Positions 24,901-36,700 of a stretch of 64,000 bases of DNA are shown here, piece by piece. Every line of letters starts with the position of its first letter. The stretch's first letter is position 1. The notes beneath the pieces were generated by a model. That model was not told the origin of the DNA and made no database searches. It saw only the letters and a list, made by a program, of their open reading frames with translations. The stretch spans positions 25,460,467 to 25,524,466 of the forward strand of contig NC_134529.1 of assembly GCF_027942865.1 (NCBI RefSeq), in the 5' to 3' direction. The stretch is from Odontesthes bonariensis. Lineage: Eukaryota > Chordata > Actinopteri > Atheriniformes > Atherinopsidae. The position numbers and the translations under genes were made by a program.

Positions 24901-26612
24901 AAGAAGGAACACTACATCTTACTTGCGTCATGTCTCCATCGTTAACATCGCTGTGTCTCTCCTGATTGCAAACATCTGGTTTATTGTCGGGGCGTTCATT
25001 TCCGAAGCAGATCAGGCAAATCCACCAGCATGCAGTGCAGCAGCCTTTTTTATCCATTTTTTCTATCTATCCCTGTTCTTCTGGATGTTAGCCTCAGCTT
25101 TGCTGCTGTTCTACCGCACAGTCAGCGTCTTTGACGGGTTGTCTAAAACGGCAATGTTGGCTATTGGATTCTCTCTCGGATATGGTGTACCTCTCATCAT
25201 AGCAACAATAACCATAGCTGTCACTGCACCCAAAGAAGAATACATCAGAGATATTGAGGTCTGCTGGCTTAACTGGGACGAGTCCAGAGCTCTGTTGGCA
25301 TTTGTGGTCCCTGCACTGTTAATAGTGCTGATAAACTTCATAATCCTGGTTGTGGTGGTATACAAAATGTTGAGGAGAAGGGTTGGGGCAAGTGCTGCAC
25401 AAGCAGCCGAAAAACATGTGCTGGTGGTTATTGCCAGATGTTTGGCTGTGCTCACACCATTCTTTGGATTAACTTGGGGTTTGGGAGTTGGAATCATGAT
25501 CGACCCAACAAATAATGGAATCCATATTACATTTGCATTCTTCAATTCATTGCAGGTACAAATTTATTACCTTTGAATATTGATCTGTATATCATATTGT
25601 TTAATGATGTTTTTCTTTTATCACCAAATCCCTCAGAGTTGACATTACTTTGTGTCTTTAGGGTTTCTTCATTTTGGTATTTGGAACACTGTTGGACAAA
25701 AAGGTATGTCTAAATATTGAAATTTTTAACCAACTTTATTTTACTAACTTTTAAGAAACATCCACCTCTACTCATACTTTTGAAAATGTGTAACTAAAGT
25801 TTTATATATGAATGAATGATTCCAGTAGAGTTATGGTGTTTATATTACAAAGTGATCTGCTAGGATTCAAATCTAATCAGTAAAAGGCTAAATGCTTTTA
25901 ACAGAAATTTTATTCATTCACAAACCAACCACAAGTAGTTGTTAAAATACTGCTACAAAATTTCTCCTACTGAAATCATACCTGAATGTTTAAGTTTCTC
26001 CATGCTGCAAAAGACCAGTGCAGTAATGAGGCTTCACCATTTCTTTCAAGTGTATGCATGAGTTTTTAAAGCGGCACACAAACTTTTGAGAATTAACTTT
26101 TCAGGTGCGGTCTGAATTAACATCAACGTCACAAACTTCCCAGAGTCGCACAGCGGTAAGAACAGTTTTTCCAATCATGTCTGTTGTTGTTGTTTTTGGT
26201 AATTCTTTGTTTGCTTTTTGAGGTGGTGTTTTATTTTTTACTTTTGCTTTCATTTTAGAGCACCAGTGCTGGATTTTCATTCAGCAATCTGAGAATTTTC
26301 AGGAAATTGAGACCAAAAAGAGGTACATCAGTCATGAATAAACTGAGGCTAAATTTAATAGCATGTTTAATATTTTTGGACATTTTATGCTCCTGTCCAA
26401 AACTTGGGTACAGGCAGAAATCAACTATTGGATTTATCATCTTGAACTTTTGACAGGCTTACTTTTAGATTTATAGCCTCTTGTACTATTACTTTATCTG
26501 CTGTTGTATTATTTTGCCTAAGACAGAATGATGTTTGTTTGTTGCAGGTTCTTCAAGTGGCTTAAATGTGTCCTCAAATGCATCTGAATCTCAGTCATTC
26601 GCCAACACTTAA
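12608..26612 (+). CDS. ADGRF (group VI, ADGRF5-like) adhesion GPCR, copy A
   Basis: I rebuilt 26 exons by splice sites and phase: 12608-12709, 12912-12963, 13088-13231, 13355-13522, 14876-15031, 15126-15293, 16575-16604, 17414-17476, 18252-18305, 18478-18582, 18729-18833, 18975-19076, 19218-19322, 19469-19668, 19779-19840, 21431-21552, 21670-21882, 22407-22595, 22872-23003, 23121-23299, 23897-24073, 24182-25555, 25662-25703, 26105-26155, 26259-26322, 26548-26612. They sum to 4224 nt with no stop, about 1407 aa. Order: signal peptide (1-24), furin-like REKR (near 47-50), two SEA-like/EGF-like pairs (51-263), mucin region (264-490), SEA (490-579), two Ig-like domains (580-757), Cys-rich segment (758-817), GAIN/GPS (818-1085), 7TM and Ser-rich tail. 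GPS cleavage is predicted between L1070 and T1071. The 7TM resembles ADGRF5 (GPR116). The exact paralog name is uncertain, as is inclusion of exon 18252-18305, which has a GC donor. Confidence 0.85.
13088..15293 (+). other. Copy A: two SEA-like/EGF-like exon pairs
   Basis: Pair 1 is 13088-13231 plus 13355-13522; pair 2 is 14876-15031 plus 15126-15293. The second exon of each pair is 168 nt and encodes a six-or-more-Cys module with the pattern CxCE-YAWS--C then CGCI/CSCI-LP-D--(Y/F)CQP, which is characteristic of ADGRF ectodomains. All four exons are phase 1-1, so pairs can be added or lost without changing frame, as seen on comparison with copy B. The 1.35-kb intron between the pairs has no recognised feature. 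Confidence 0.75.
17915..17956. repeat. Intronic perfect 16-bp inverted repeat
   Basis: TGCAATCTCCTGCAGT at 17915-17930 and its exact reverse complement at 17941-17956 are separated by a 10-nt loop. It lies just before a LINE/SINE-like tail (GAAATGCGCTATATGAATAAA). The hairpin is kept in copy B near 46231-46273, so it probably belongs to an older repeat. Confidence 0.7.
18478..19668 (+). repeat. Copy A: tandem array of five mucin-type exons
   Basis: Five repeats of 243-251 bp each hold one exon with its flanking intron. Exons: 18478-18582, 18729-18833, 18975-19076, 19218-19322 and the start of 19469-19668. Each 102-105-nt exon encodes about 35 residues rich in Thr and Ser with NIT/NLT sequons ([16 protein letters not shown]). 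All are phase 1-1. The last exon reads through its old donor position into the SEA domain start ([18 protein letters not shown]), so it is a fusion exon. Copy B has fewer repeats. Such sequence normally forms a heavily O-glycosylated stalk. Confidence 0.85.
19469..21552 (+). other. Copy A: SEA domain exons
   Basis: The 3' part of 19469-19668, then 19779-19840 and 21431-21552 encode a SEA-type fold: a hydrophobic strand, SPLYKAI-type helix start, [10 protein letters not shown], then [13 protein letters not shown], which is the characteristic strand after the SEA turn. The SEA domains of mucins and ADGRF receptors can self-cleave at a G-S site in this turn; here N-G-S-T is present. The large intron 19841-21430 contains a RTE-type LINE tail near 20300-20420. 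Confidence 0.7.
20057..21122. repeat. Intron insertion in copy A with RTE-like LINE tail
   Basis: About 1.07 kb present in copy A but absent from the same intron of copy B (junction near 53528). The middle (about 20300-20420) resembles the 3' tail of fish RTE-type LINEs: CCCGCGACCCGATCCCCGG, an AAGCGG block, then ATGGATG repeats. I could not define target duplications, so the whole block may be composite, or a deletion in B. Confidence 0.5.
21670..23003 (+). other. Copy A: two Ig-like domain exons
   Basis: Exons 21670-21882, 22407-22595 and 22872-23003 encode two Ig-like domains. Domain 1 has IVKCGPP, the WTAEW core tryptophans, NLTVKSF and the closing DEGLYEC motif across an exon boundary. 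Domain 2 has SVTLECSV and FSCQLEN. ADGRF5 also carries Ig repeats between its SEA and GAIN domains. These exons are the fastest-diverging part between the two copies, although the introns next to them are nearly identical. Confidence 0.8.
22770..22808. repeat. ATGG microsatellite in receptor intron
   Basis: (ATGG)n, longer than the equivalent tract in copy B (58451-58476), at the end of an old LINE-like tail (GTTCTGGCTCCTTGGGTTAAG). Confidence 0.85.
23897..25555 (+). other. Copy A: GAIN/GPS and 7TM exons
   Basis: Exon 23897-24073 opens the GAIN domain. The 1374-nt exon 24182-25555 carries the rest of the GAIN, the GPS and most of the 7TM. The GPS has CVFWNF, GCSL, then CNCNHLTSF; the HL|T self-cleavage point falls at nt 24763/24764 and frees a TSFSILMS tethered peptide. 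TM segments start near 24823 ([11 protein letters not shown]). Conserved family features include [37 protein letters not shown] and [10 protein letters not shown] in TM6. The end of TM7 is on the next small exon (25662-25703). Confidence 0.92.
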
Positions 26613-27386
26613 TATGTGCATTAAACATTTGTCAATTTAGAAAGAAAAGCAGTGAAGCAAAACCAGCCCTTTATTTTTCTTCATTGCGGCCAAAATCATT
26701 CAAAAGTATCTAGTGTGTGATGTTACATTCTAAAAGAGTTTGGTTTGATTTGTCTTTTTTTTTCATCTTTCTTTTTTCAAAAAATGAAGAAAACATTGTA
26801 AAACTATGTATCATCAACTATATATCTTGAAAAAGTGTACTTGTCTGAAAGCTGCTGACAACTTGTCATGTACACCAGCCAAATGTTTTAATATTATATG
26901 TTTAATTTTGACAGTTAGGTGATGCAGTGATCCACGTGAAAACCTATGTTGATTGTGTTGTTGTTGAACGTTGATTGTGATATTCAATACAGGTTATGTT
27001 CAGTCGCACTGTCTTGCACAAAACTAAACAGATGCACTTTATGAAAGCTCTGTTTTAATTTGTTTTGTTTGAATTTTAAAAAGACCAGCTGTTATTTTGT
27101 AGTGTGATTGTCTTACTTTTACCTACTTTTGTTGTGATAATGAGTGGCACACTAATATTAAATGTACCCTGTCAATGCTATGCCTGGAGATATTAATATG
27201 TTGTTGCATGTACAGTTAAGCCCCAAATTATTCATATCCATGCCAAATTCAGATATCTGTTGAATTCCTAATTGACCAATAGTTTCTGTCCGAGTGGAAC
27301 TAATAGAAAGAAGTCAAAAACAAAGCAAGGAACTGTTTTACAGATGCCAGTGAAAACGTTTCATGTTTTGTTTTAGATTTGGGAGA

Positions 27387-27392
27387 AATAAA
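27387..27392 (+). promoter_or_regulatory. Copy A polyadenylation signal
   Basis: AATAAA about 775 bp after the stop codon, in sequence conserved with copy B, just before the L2 remnant. No closer canonical signal stands out, so it is the likely poly(A) signal. Confidence 0.6.
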
Positions 27393-27423
27393 AAGTCATG
27401 GCCTTTCAATACATTTCTTTTAT

Positions 27424-29385
27424 TAGTAGCCCCGCCCTCCGCCAAAATTCTGTCTGTTGAATATCAGATCCCTCAGTAACAAGGCTCTGTTGATCGCCGA
27501 CTTTATTGCTGACCACAACCTAGACATTCTATGCCTCACTGAGAGCTGCCAACAACCACATGACTTCTCCCATCTCAACGCCGCTGTCCCGCCTGGTTTT
27601 TCTTTTATTAGTAAAACCCTCTGCTGCCTTCCTCACTGAATTCTCATCACTATTAACATCTTTATGTGCAATGTCCCCCACTGTTATCCTCCTCGGCGAT
27701 TTCAATATCCACATTGACAACCCATCTAGTATCTTTGCTAAAGACTTCACATCACTCCTGGACTGTCTTGGTATCACACAACATGTCAACCTCCCAATCC
27801 ATAACAAAGGTCATATATTGGACTTAATCTGCTGTACTGACATCACCCCCACTAACCTTAATGTCACTGATTTCCCCATTTCCGACCACAAAGCTGTACT
27901 TTTTGACATTCACACCCAACTACACAAAGCCAAAGAACAACGGACCGTCTTCTTCAGAAACATCAAACACATCGACACCACAGACCTCTCCACCCTGATC
28001 AGCTCCTACCCCAGCCCTCACCCAGCATCCTCCCCAGCTGACCTGGTGACTCACTATAACAACTGCCTCTCCTTTTCTCTCACCACCCTGGCCCCCCTGA
28101 AAAAACGCTCAGTCTCATTTACCCACACTGCTCCCTGGTTCACCCCTGAGCTTCGCCAGCTCAAAGCCACTGGCCGTCGATTGGAGCGACTCTACAAAAG
28201 GACTGGACTCACTGTACACAGCCAAATGTACTCAGACCACCTCCATCACTACAAGGATGCCCTCACCACTGCCAAATCTTCATACTACTCCAACCTCATC
28301 AACACTGGTACAGGAAACAACAGAGTCCTCTTCTCAACTGTCAGCCGCTTGCTCCAACCGCCAAAAACCCTCCCTCCTGACATCTCCACCGATCAGTGTA
28401 CAGCCTTCTTGGACTTCTTCAACTCCAAAATCAACACTATTCACCAACAACTGGCCTCATCCTGCACCTCCCCAAAAGATCCACCCTGGATGATCACCAC
28501 TGGAAAACCTCTCATCAGCTCTCTCTCTGACTTCACCCCAGCATCAGAACACACCATCTCAGAATACATCAAGAAAGCCAAAACCACCACCTGTCAGCTT
28601 GATCCTCTTCCCACCTCGCTTGTCAAAGCCTGTCTGCCATCCATTTCTCCCATGATCACCAACATAATTAACTCCTCCCTCACCACTGGTATTGTACCCC
28701 CCATTCTCAAACTGGCTGCCATCACACCCATCCTGAAAAAACCTGGTGCTGACCCACTCACCCGAACCACATTCTTCCACCTCCGCAACATCTCCAGACT
28801 CCGCCCATCACTGACCCAATCCAGCACTGAAATCCTGGTTCATTCATTTGTCACATCCCACATTGACTATTGCAATGCCCTGCTTACTGGACTCCCCACC
28901 AAACTCATTAACAGACTGCAAATCATCCAGAATTCAGCCGCACGGATCATCACCGGTACCAAATCTCCGGACCACATCACCCCTGTTCTCATTCAACTTC
29001 ACTGGCTCCCAGTACAATACCGCATTCACTACAAAAATCTTCTCCTTACCTATAAAGCTCTCCACAACCTAGCCCCCACCTACCTCAGCGACCTCCTTCA
29101 CCAACACACTCCCTCCCACACCCTCCAATCAACGTCTGCTGAACTGCTAACCATCCCCACGTCACGCCTCAAGACCATGGGTGACCGAGCCTTCGGTCAG
29201 ACTCCATCACATCATTCAAATCCCAACTTAAAACTCACCTATTCAAACTGGCATTCTCCCTATAAACTGGACTCTGTGCACTTCTGTTTTATGTTGTCTC
29301 ATGTTTTTATGCTTTTATTATTATTTTTTAATGCTCTCAAATTTTAATGTAAGGTGACCTTGGGTGACCTGAAAGGCGTCACAGA
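27424..29385 (+). mobile_element. Internally deleted L2-clade LINE
   Basis: Starts with the endonuclease motif NIRSLSNKALLIADFI and continues in another frame as GDFNIHIDN, HILDLICC and SDHKAVLFD (endonuclease), a linker with PWFTPELRQLK, then jumps from [10 protein letters not shown] directly to the RT C-terminal region (SHIDYCNALLTGLP, LHWLPV). The catalytic YADD part of RT is missing, as is the middle of the endonuclease. The 3' end resembles L2 tails (GTAAGGTGACCTTGGGTG). The same element follows copy B (from about 63770), so it predates the receptor duplication. Confidence 0.85.
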
Positions 29386-30416
29386 GTCTGGATGTTTTTC
29401 ATTTCAGGACTCTCCCAAATAATTTCTGTTCAAACGAAGTTGAGCAAGAAGAAGTTTTTCTGCAAAGAGCTAACTCTACTTCTCCAGGTCATCACTAAGG
29501 CCCTCCTAATTGGAGACAAAGATTCTTCATGATCAGCCTTGACCAAGGCAGAAACACTTACTGAACAGTGTCTGACTAATCAGTGAGACTTTCACACATA
29601 TTTGACCCATACTGGCTTAATAAGCAGGATATGTAAATCTTGGCAACCCAAAATTCTGCACTGCTGAGTCATGCCTCCTTGTGTACTCCTTGTGTTGAAA
29701 TATAGACATTTGAGAGTCTAATTGTATATCCTACATAGAAATTGATATGTTCAGATGTAGCATTGTGAGTTCCACATGTGTACTGTACATATACATATAT
29801 GTGTACTGTACAGTACACATATGGCTTTGAAAAATGCAATACAAACCTCGGCAACCCCAAACTCAGCACTGCCAAATGAAAACTCCAAGAAATGTAATGC
29901 TCTACAGAGCCCACCCGTGGCATCAATACAGCAAGAATAGAAATGTAAACATCAATTGCCAGGTATATTCATCACATAGTCAACAGCGTAGTGATTTCAT
30001 GAGTGTGTTACATGCTGTGCCAGAAAAACAAAATACACTGAGCACAGAAAAAAAGTTTGACTATTAAAAGGTTCAGATGAAACGTATAAAGAACATTTCT
30101 CTCAGTGGAATAGCTTTAAATGTTTGTAAACTACATAATACTCGAGATAATGTATATCCATGAATGAAACCTATAACCTATGGTGCTTTGATTTTGACCC
30201 GTAATACACCTCATAAATCTTTGTAATGAGTGACAATAACCGATAGACTCTGTTTATTTTGCTGTGCGTGTTCCCGCAATGGGCATTCAGGGCATTGCAG
30301 TTCGCGGCATAACCCGACCAATGCACGATTACTTCCGGGTTTTAAATAGGCCAGCTAGGGCATTTCCGGTCAAGATGGCTTTCTATACGCGCTGCCTGCA
30401 GGACCTCCCGCAAGTT
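29386..30416. other. Unassigned spacer
   Basis: No gene or clear repeat family recognised. It contains a palindrome-rich stretch around 29781-29820 (TGTGTACTGTACATATAC and its inverse). The frame opening at 30264 is a chance fusion of this spacer with the L2 fragment that starts near 30417. Confidence 0.4.
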
Positions 30417-31270
30417 AATATTTTGAGACTCGGGACAATCACTGACCAAGTTGGTAACCTCGGAGTGTTGATAGACTCAGATCTGACTTTCAGCAGCCAC
30501 ATCAAAGCTGTCACCAAGGCAGCTTTTTACCATCTCAAAAACATCAACAGAATTAAAGGTTTCCTCTCCCAAAAATACCAGGAGAAACTCATCCATGCAT
30601 TCATCTCCAGTAGACTCGATTACTGTAATGCTCTTTTAACTGGACTTCCCAAAAAGAGCATTAAACATCTGCAGCTCATCCAGAACGCTGCTGCTAGAGT
30701 TTTAACCCGGACTAAGAGATCTGAACACATCACACCAGTTTTAAAATCTTTACACTGGCTTCCAGTCAGTCACAGAATAGATTTTAAAAGCCTGCTGATG
30801 GTTTACAAATCCCAGAATGGTTTAGGCCCAAAATACATCTGTGATATGTTCAGAGAATATAAACCCAGCAGAGCTCTTAGATCCAAGGACTCAGGTCAGC
30901 TGGTCCAGTCCAGAGTCCAGACTAAACATGGAGAAACAGCATTTAGCTGTAATGCTGCAAACAAGTGGAACAAACTGCCAGTGGAGATTAAACTTTCACC
31001 AAATGTAGACATTTTTAAATCCAGGTTAAAAATATTTCTTTTCTCATGTGTCTATGCATGAAATCTGCACATTATCTTTTAATTTATCTGGACTGTTGCT
31101 TGCTTTTAAATAAATTTAAATAATTGTATTTGTTTCTCTTTATATTCTTTTATGTATTTTTAATGCTTCTTACACTCCCTGCTGCAATGCTTTTATTTTA
31201 TGTGAAGCACTTTGAATTGTTTTGTACATGAAATGTGCTATACAAATAAATTTGATTTGATTTGATTTGA
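30417..31270 (+). mobile_element. L2-clade LINE, 3' fragment
   Basis: 5'-truncated L2 encoding only the RT C-terminal portion (DSDLTFSSHIKAV, SSRLDYCNALLTGLP, LHWLPVSHRIDFK, NKWNKLPVEIKLS). It then continues into the L2 3' UTR (GAAATGTGCTATACAAATAAA) and a short TTTGA repeat tail at 31256-31270. It is closely related to the L2 in copy B's intron (54873-57881). Confidence 0.85.
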
Positions 31271-33387
31271 AAATTAAGTGGTATGTTCTGGTGTTACTTT
31301 CCTTAACTACCTGGGTAACATTAAGACCGAGACCACTTCATCTTGCGCCCGTAGCCATTTTATTTTATTGCTTTTATGAACCGGCAATCTCATGTACATC
31401 AACGCGTCTATAACATCAGACCTCTAGAGGGCAGCATCAGACTACAAATCTCATACATGAACAAACGTCCTTGCGTGCCTCAATATACACATACTCCTCC
31501 CCACTAAATGAAAAAGCTATACTGAAATAAATGTTCCTCATATTCGTCACTTGCATATTCCTATATGACAACTAGAATAAGTTGCAACAAGAGTGTAACA
31601 TTAACAATGTAAACGTATGGCCTTCTTGTGTAACTGAAACAATACTGTAAGTCCCTCATTACGGTTTAACAGAAAATCACAGTATACTCTTTAACTAATC
31701 AAAAATTCAATTTTCAATTCAATTCAATTCATTTTTATTTATATAGCGCCAAATACAACACATGTCATCTCAAGGCACTTAGATAGTAAGTCCAATTCAA
31801 GCCAATTGGAATTCAATTAATTAATAAAAATGCCACGAAACAATAAACACAGTGCATACATCAGCTCAAATATTTCTGTCTCTTTTTTTTTTTCTTTCTT
31901 TCTAAGGGAATGAGGTAGCCTGCTCATCCCTGACATTACCCTGGGGGTTATTCTGCCCTGCACTTTTTCATGGAGCCACATTGCCACCTAGTGCTCCATA
32001 GCACCGAGTAGTTAAACTTAATCTTACTAGATAAACTGGGTTATCAGTCTTTATATACATTTGACTCAAAACTTATAAAACTCAGCCTAGAGAGCCTAAA
32101 CAAATTTAAGGTAGTCAGTGTTGTGTTGACAATTATTTGCTCATAATTATGGTGTTATTATGTGCATAATTACTTAACCAACTGATCAATCATAATTGCT
32201 TTGTGTATCACATGATTTTTAAAAACTTCCCTATAAACAGGAAGATACTGCTATCTCATGATATCTGCTTCAAGTTATAACTTCAGTTATAACACAAAAT
32301 TACCTGTACAAAACTTTACAATTACTTTTAGTGTTGAAGTAGCTTGACCCATCTTGGTGTTTGGTCTGCAACAATGTTCATGTCGGTGATACATGTTAAA
32401 GACGCTTTCCAGTTAATAGGGACCCAACTTTTCGTACTAAAAAGTTGCATTGCAACATTATGAGTTATTCACCTGCAACTGTCAGTGTTGTGCAAATATG
32501 TGTTTAGGTAAAGCTACATCAATGCACATTTGAAGTAGCATTCATAGGAATCTACCCTCAGACATGGATAATTCATTCCTCTTTATGTAATTAATTCTTC
32601 TTGCTTTTGAAACTTAAAAATGCGATGTGCAGTATGATACTTTGACAATCATGAAATTGCTTTTATAAATTGCCTATGCTTGATTGTCTGGCCTTGTTTG
32701 TGTATTTGTTGGGTGGTTTATTTTTTTTTATTGCTGTTGGTGAACAAGGTGTATTGTGGTTAGGTGTTTTAACAGTGTCAAACTGAAAATGAAGCTTTTT
32801 TTATTCTAATCTTTAACTATAATAATCAAATTCTCAGTGCCATATTTTTTGTATGCAGATGGCTTAACAAACCATATATAGCTCCTGACAGGGCTGGCAT
32901 TAACTCCTTTCGTACAGCTTTAAAGTTTTAGTTTTTTTTTTCAAAGCATACTCATGTCATGCTGGCCTGAAGGAATAAGCTGTAAGGAAAACAGCTTAGA
33001 ATAGCACAGCAGAGTATTCTGAGAGAGTTACACAAGTGTCAGCTGGTCGTCACTAATCCAGAACAGAAGTACAGTATTAAAGTTACTTGTCCAGTAAAAA
33101 TGCAAACACCCTTACCATGGTCAGAGACTAAAACATCAATACTTTCTTTTAATTACAATTAAACACATCCAATAGTTTGCTATTACCAATTTTCTGTGAT
33201 AGCTCTTTTTTCACTTGGACAGCCAAAAGACAATGCAGTCTTTATGTAGTTTATGTTTCTGTTGTCAAATGGCTGAATTAATACAGCCAAGTCTCACAAG
33301 AAAACATGCAATAGATATATTTGTTCACATGTCCAAAACATAGCAGTGGCTTAATTCAAGGTTAAAAAATTAATTCAGGGGAAAAAG
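31271..33387. other. Intergenic repeat-rich DNA
   Basis: No coding exon supported. There is a SINE/LINE-like tail near 31700-31800 (TTTATTTATATAGCGCC preceded by AATTC repeats) and AT-rich sequence. The hAT element starts at its right edge. Confidence 0.45.
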
Positions 33388-33706
33388 CAGGAGCGCAACT
33401 ACATATTTTTTAGGTGGATGCGAACACATCATCGGCACCCCCCCCCCCCCCCCCTCCTTTTTACCTGCCGCCTCATACAGCTTTCCTCCCTTAGTCATGC
33501 ACTTAGAAAATACAGTAGTAATATTACGGATTTTTTTTAATGTTACATATTATATCAGGTGATCATTTCAATCATAAACAAATAAGAAGTTTAATAAAGT
33601 ACAAATATATAACAGTAGTGGTACTCAGTGCTCAACATTTTATGTAGTGGAAATATGAAATCTTAACAGCCTGGAGTCCATGTCAGAGTTTTAAGATTTA
33701 TTACAT

Positions 33707-36700
33707 TTAAACTGTTACATTCCGTGACTTTGCATTTGCCCATTTGTCAATTATAACATCAAATGAAATAGACCGTGCCACACTGTTTTCAACAGAGATC
33801 ACTGCTAACTGGGACAAGCGATCATTACTCATATTTGAACGAAGGTATGTTTTGATGAGCTTCAGCTTGCTAAATGATCTCTCTGCAGATGCAACTGTCA
33901 GAGGCATGGTTAAAAATACTCTAAGGGCTACTGTCAAATTTGGAAATACCAAATCAAGGTCTTCTTGAATTAGGAAATTTAACTTTTCTAGAGCCTTGTA
34001 ACCCTTCAGTAGACGGCTTGCTGGGTATATTTCTTGGATTATATCTCTTGAAACATCACAAGTGGCGAGGGCATATGTGGTCACTGATTCCTCCAGCTCA
34101 GCTCTTGTCATGTGGTCCATGTTAGTGATGAATTTAAATTTCTCAGACACAAGTTGAAAATTGGAAAACCTCTCAGACAGCTCTTGGAGGAGTGTGTCAA
34201 CAATAACATTAAAAACCATGAACCTGAATTGCCTTGTGGGTTCCTTTTCATGATGACCAGTGCAGGAATTGTCATCTGGGAAATTCTTTTGCTTCCTAAG
34301 TCGTTTCTCTTTGAATTCAGGAGAAGCATCCATTTCGATGGCTATTTTGCTTGCAATGTCAAGTGACTTCTGAAAGCCCTCTTCTCTATACTTGAGCAAA
34401 AATTCTTTCAGCGACTCGATTAGCCTAATGGCTGTGTCCATTGACACATCTGCTGCTTGTAGTGCCTTGCTTGCAAAGTTGATCTCACATAATAAGTCAT
34501 ACCAAATTATGAGGCACACAAGGAACTCCATACTGACAATCACATCAGATAGTGATTTTGCCTCTGAGACAATCTTGCTGTCTCCTGCCACTTCTCCAAG
34601 CTTTTGTAGTGCATCTAAAATTCCCCCCATCTGGAAACGTATAGCTTTGACAGAGTCTAGCTTTGCCTCCCACCGGGTGTCACTCAGAGGCTTCAGTGTG
34701 ATGTCGACAAACTCTGTGAGAATGTCCCACCTCTTCACAGAAGACGAAAAGATTGTGTACAATCTTTGAACAGTGCCAAAAAAAGTTAGACACTCTCTGC
34801 TAGATGAGGCTGCATCACATAACAAAAGGTTCAGGCTGTGGCTGCAGCAGGGGATGAATAGAGCCTCTGGACATCTCTGTTGTATTAAAGCTTGAACACC
34901 CTTGTTTATTCCCCTCATATTAGAGCCATTGTCGTAACTTTGCCCTCTACAATTAGCCAAATCCAACCCCAGACTCTCCAGAACCCCTGTTAGTGTATCT
35001 GTGAGGCCTTTCCCAGTTGTGTCCTTCACAGGAGTGAACCCCACAAAAGACTCTGCAATAGTGACTTTTTTCCTCTCATCAGTATTAATGTATCGAATAA
35101 TGACTGAGGCCTGCTCTTGCTTTGAAATATCAGGTGTGCAGTCCAGTTCCACTGCAAAGTACTTAGAGGCTTTGATCTGGGCAGATATTTTACCCAAAAC
35201 ACACTCTGATATTGAATCTAAAAATTCATTCTGAGTGCACCATGTCAGATATCCAGTGGTTTGTTTGGAGGCAGCCTTTCTAAGATGTTCTGCCAGTGTG
35301 ACATCGTATCGTGCAATGAGCTCAAGGATTCCCAGAAAATTTCCATTTTTAGGATTTCCTAAATGAGAATTTTTCCCCCGTAGTGGCAAGTTTCTCTCTG
35401 CAAGGAAGAGTATGCAGTCAATAACTCGAGTCAACACACTTCTCCAGTGTGCTTTTTCAGCTGCCATGGTTCTCTGCAGTTCACTATCAATAGTCTTACC
35501 TAGGCGTAAGCGAGATACCATTTCTTTCCACATCAGATAAGCGTTTATGTGAGAACTACTGGTTTCATGGTGCTTCAGTGTTTTTGAAAGACATCGCCAG
35601 TTATTGTACCCTGCCACAAGGCATGTATCAGAAACTTTAGCTTCACCAAAAAGCTTACACGCAAAACAATAGACTCTGTTAGTATTTTTGGAATACAGTA
35701 ACCAATCTCGTTCAACTTTCTCTCCATTAGACATTATACGAAAACAGTACGCTTTGGAAAAACACCTCTTACTCTTCTCTGATCTTGGATATGGGCCATC
35801 AGAAACTTTCTGTGGGCCATTTTCAACCATGTACTGCCTAAATGTGTCCCCCATTTTGTGTGGTAAAGGCCATTCAGATGGATCTTCTGAATAAAGCCTT
35901 GCCTCAGCCCTCTCCTCTGCAGCTCTGTGCTTCTCTCCCTCTTCATCATCTGGACCTCTCTGCTTCTCTCCCTCTTCATCATCTGGACCTCTCTGCTTCT
36001 CTCCCTCTTCATCATCTGGACCTCTCTGCTTCTCTCCCTCTTCATCATCTGGACCTCTCTGCTTCTCTCCCTCATCTGCACCTTTCTGTTCCACATTCTC
36101 CTTTGTGGTGATTAACTCACCATGTCTGCCTGAACTAATTTTCCCAAAAAAGAACACAATGAAAGATGTTCATCAGAAATTCAAACCGTCATGGTATATA
36201 GGTTTTTGTTGCCTCCCTAATGTAATTATTCCTACCTGAAGTCATCACTTGTCTCCTCTATCACTGACCTCGTGTCTGTCTCCTTCACCCTTTGTCTGTG
36301 GCATTCAGCACTAAGTCATATGGTCAAAAAAAGCATTATATATTAGTTGTAAAAATTACAGATCTTAATGCAGTTTAAAAAAAACAATGTTTACACGTTA
36401 TTGCTTGGGATTAAGTAGCTGTTCCCTCACTTCCACCTGCAATAGACAAACCTGGTGCCTTCCCCAGTCTGTCCTGATTCTTCCTCTGTCATCTTTTCTT
36501 CCTTCTGTCCATCCTCACAGCTGAATGACATTAATTTTGTGTTAAGTAGGTTTAAAAACACAGCAGTCAAACCACAATAGAAATTAAAATTTAATTTAAA
36601 TGATCTCCTTGTTGGATAACAGTTACTGACTGGACATTTCATCTGATCTGACTTACCAGATACATCACAACACACACCACTGTAGTGATATTGAATAAGA

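Noticed and set aside
25111-25545. 144-residue - strand frame opposite the 7TM exon (also at 61456)
   Set aside because: Shadow of the receptor's hydrophobic codons on the opposite strand; the + strand frame explains the sequence completely.
30264-31061. 265-residue frame as a novel gene
   Set aside because: It is a spacer fused by chance to an L2 RT C-terminal fragment from about 30417.
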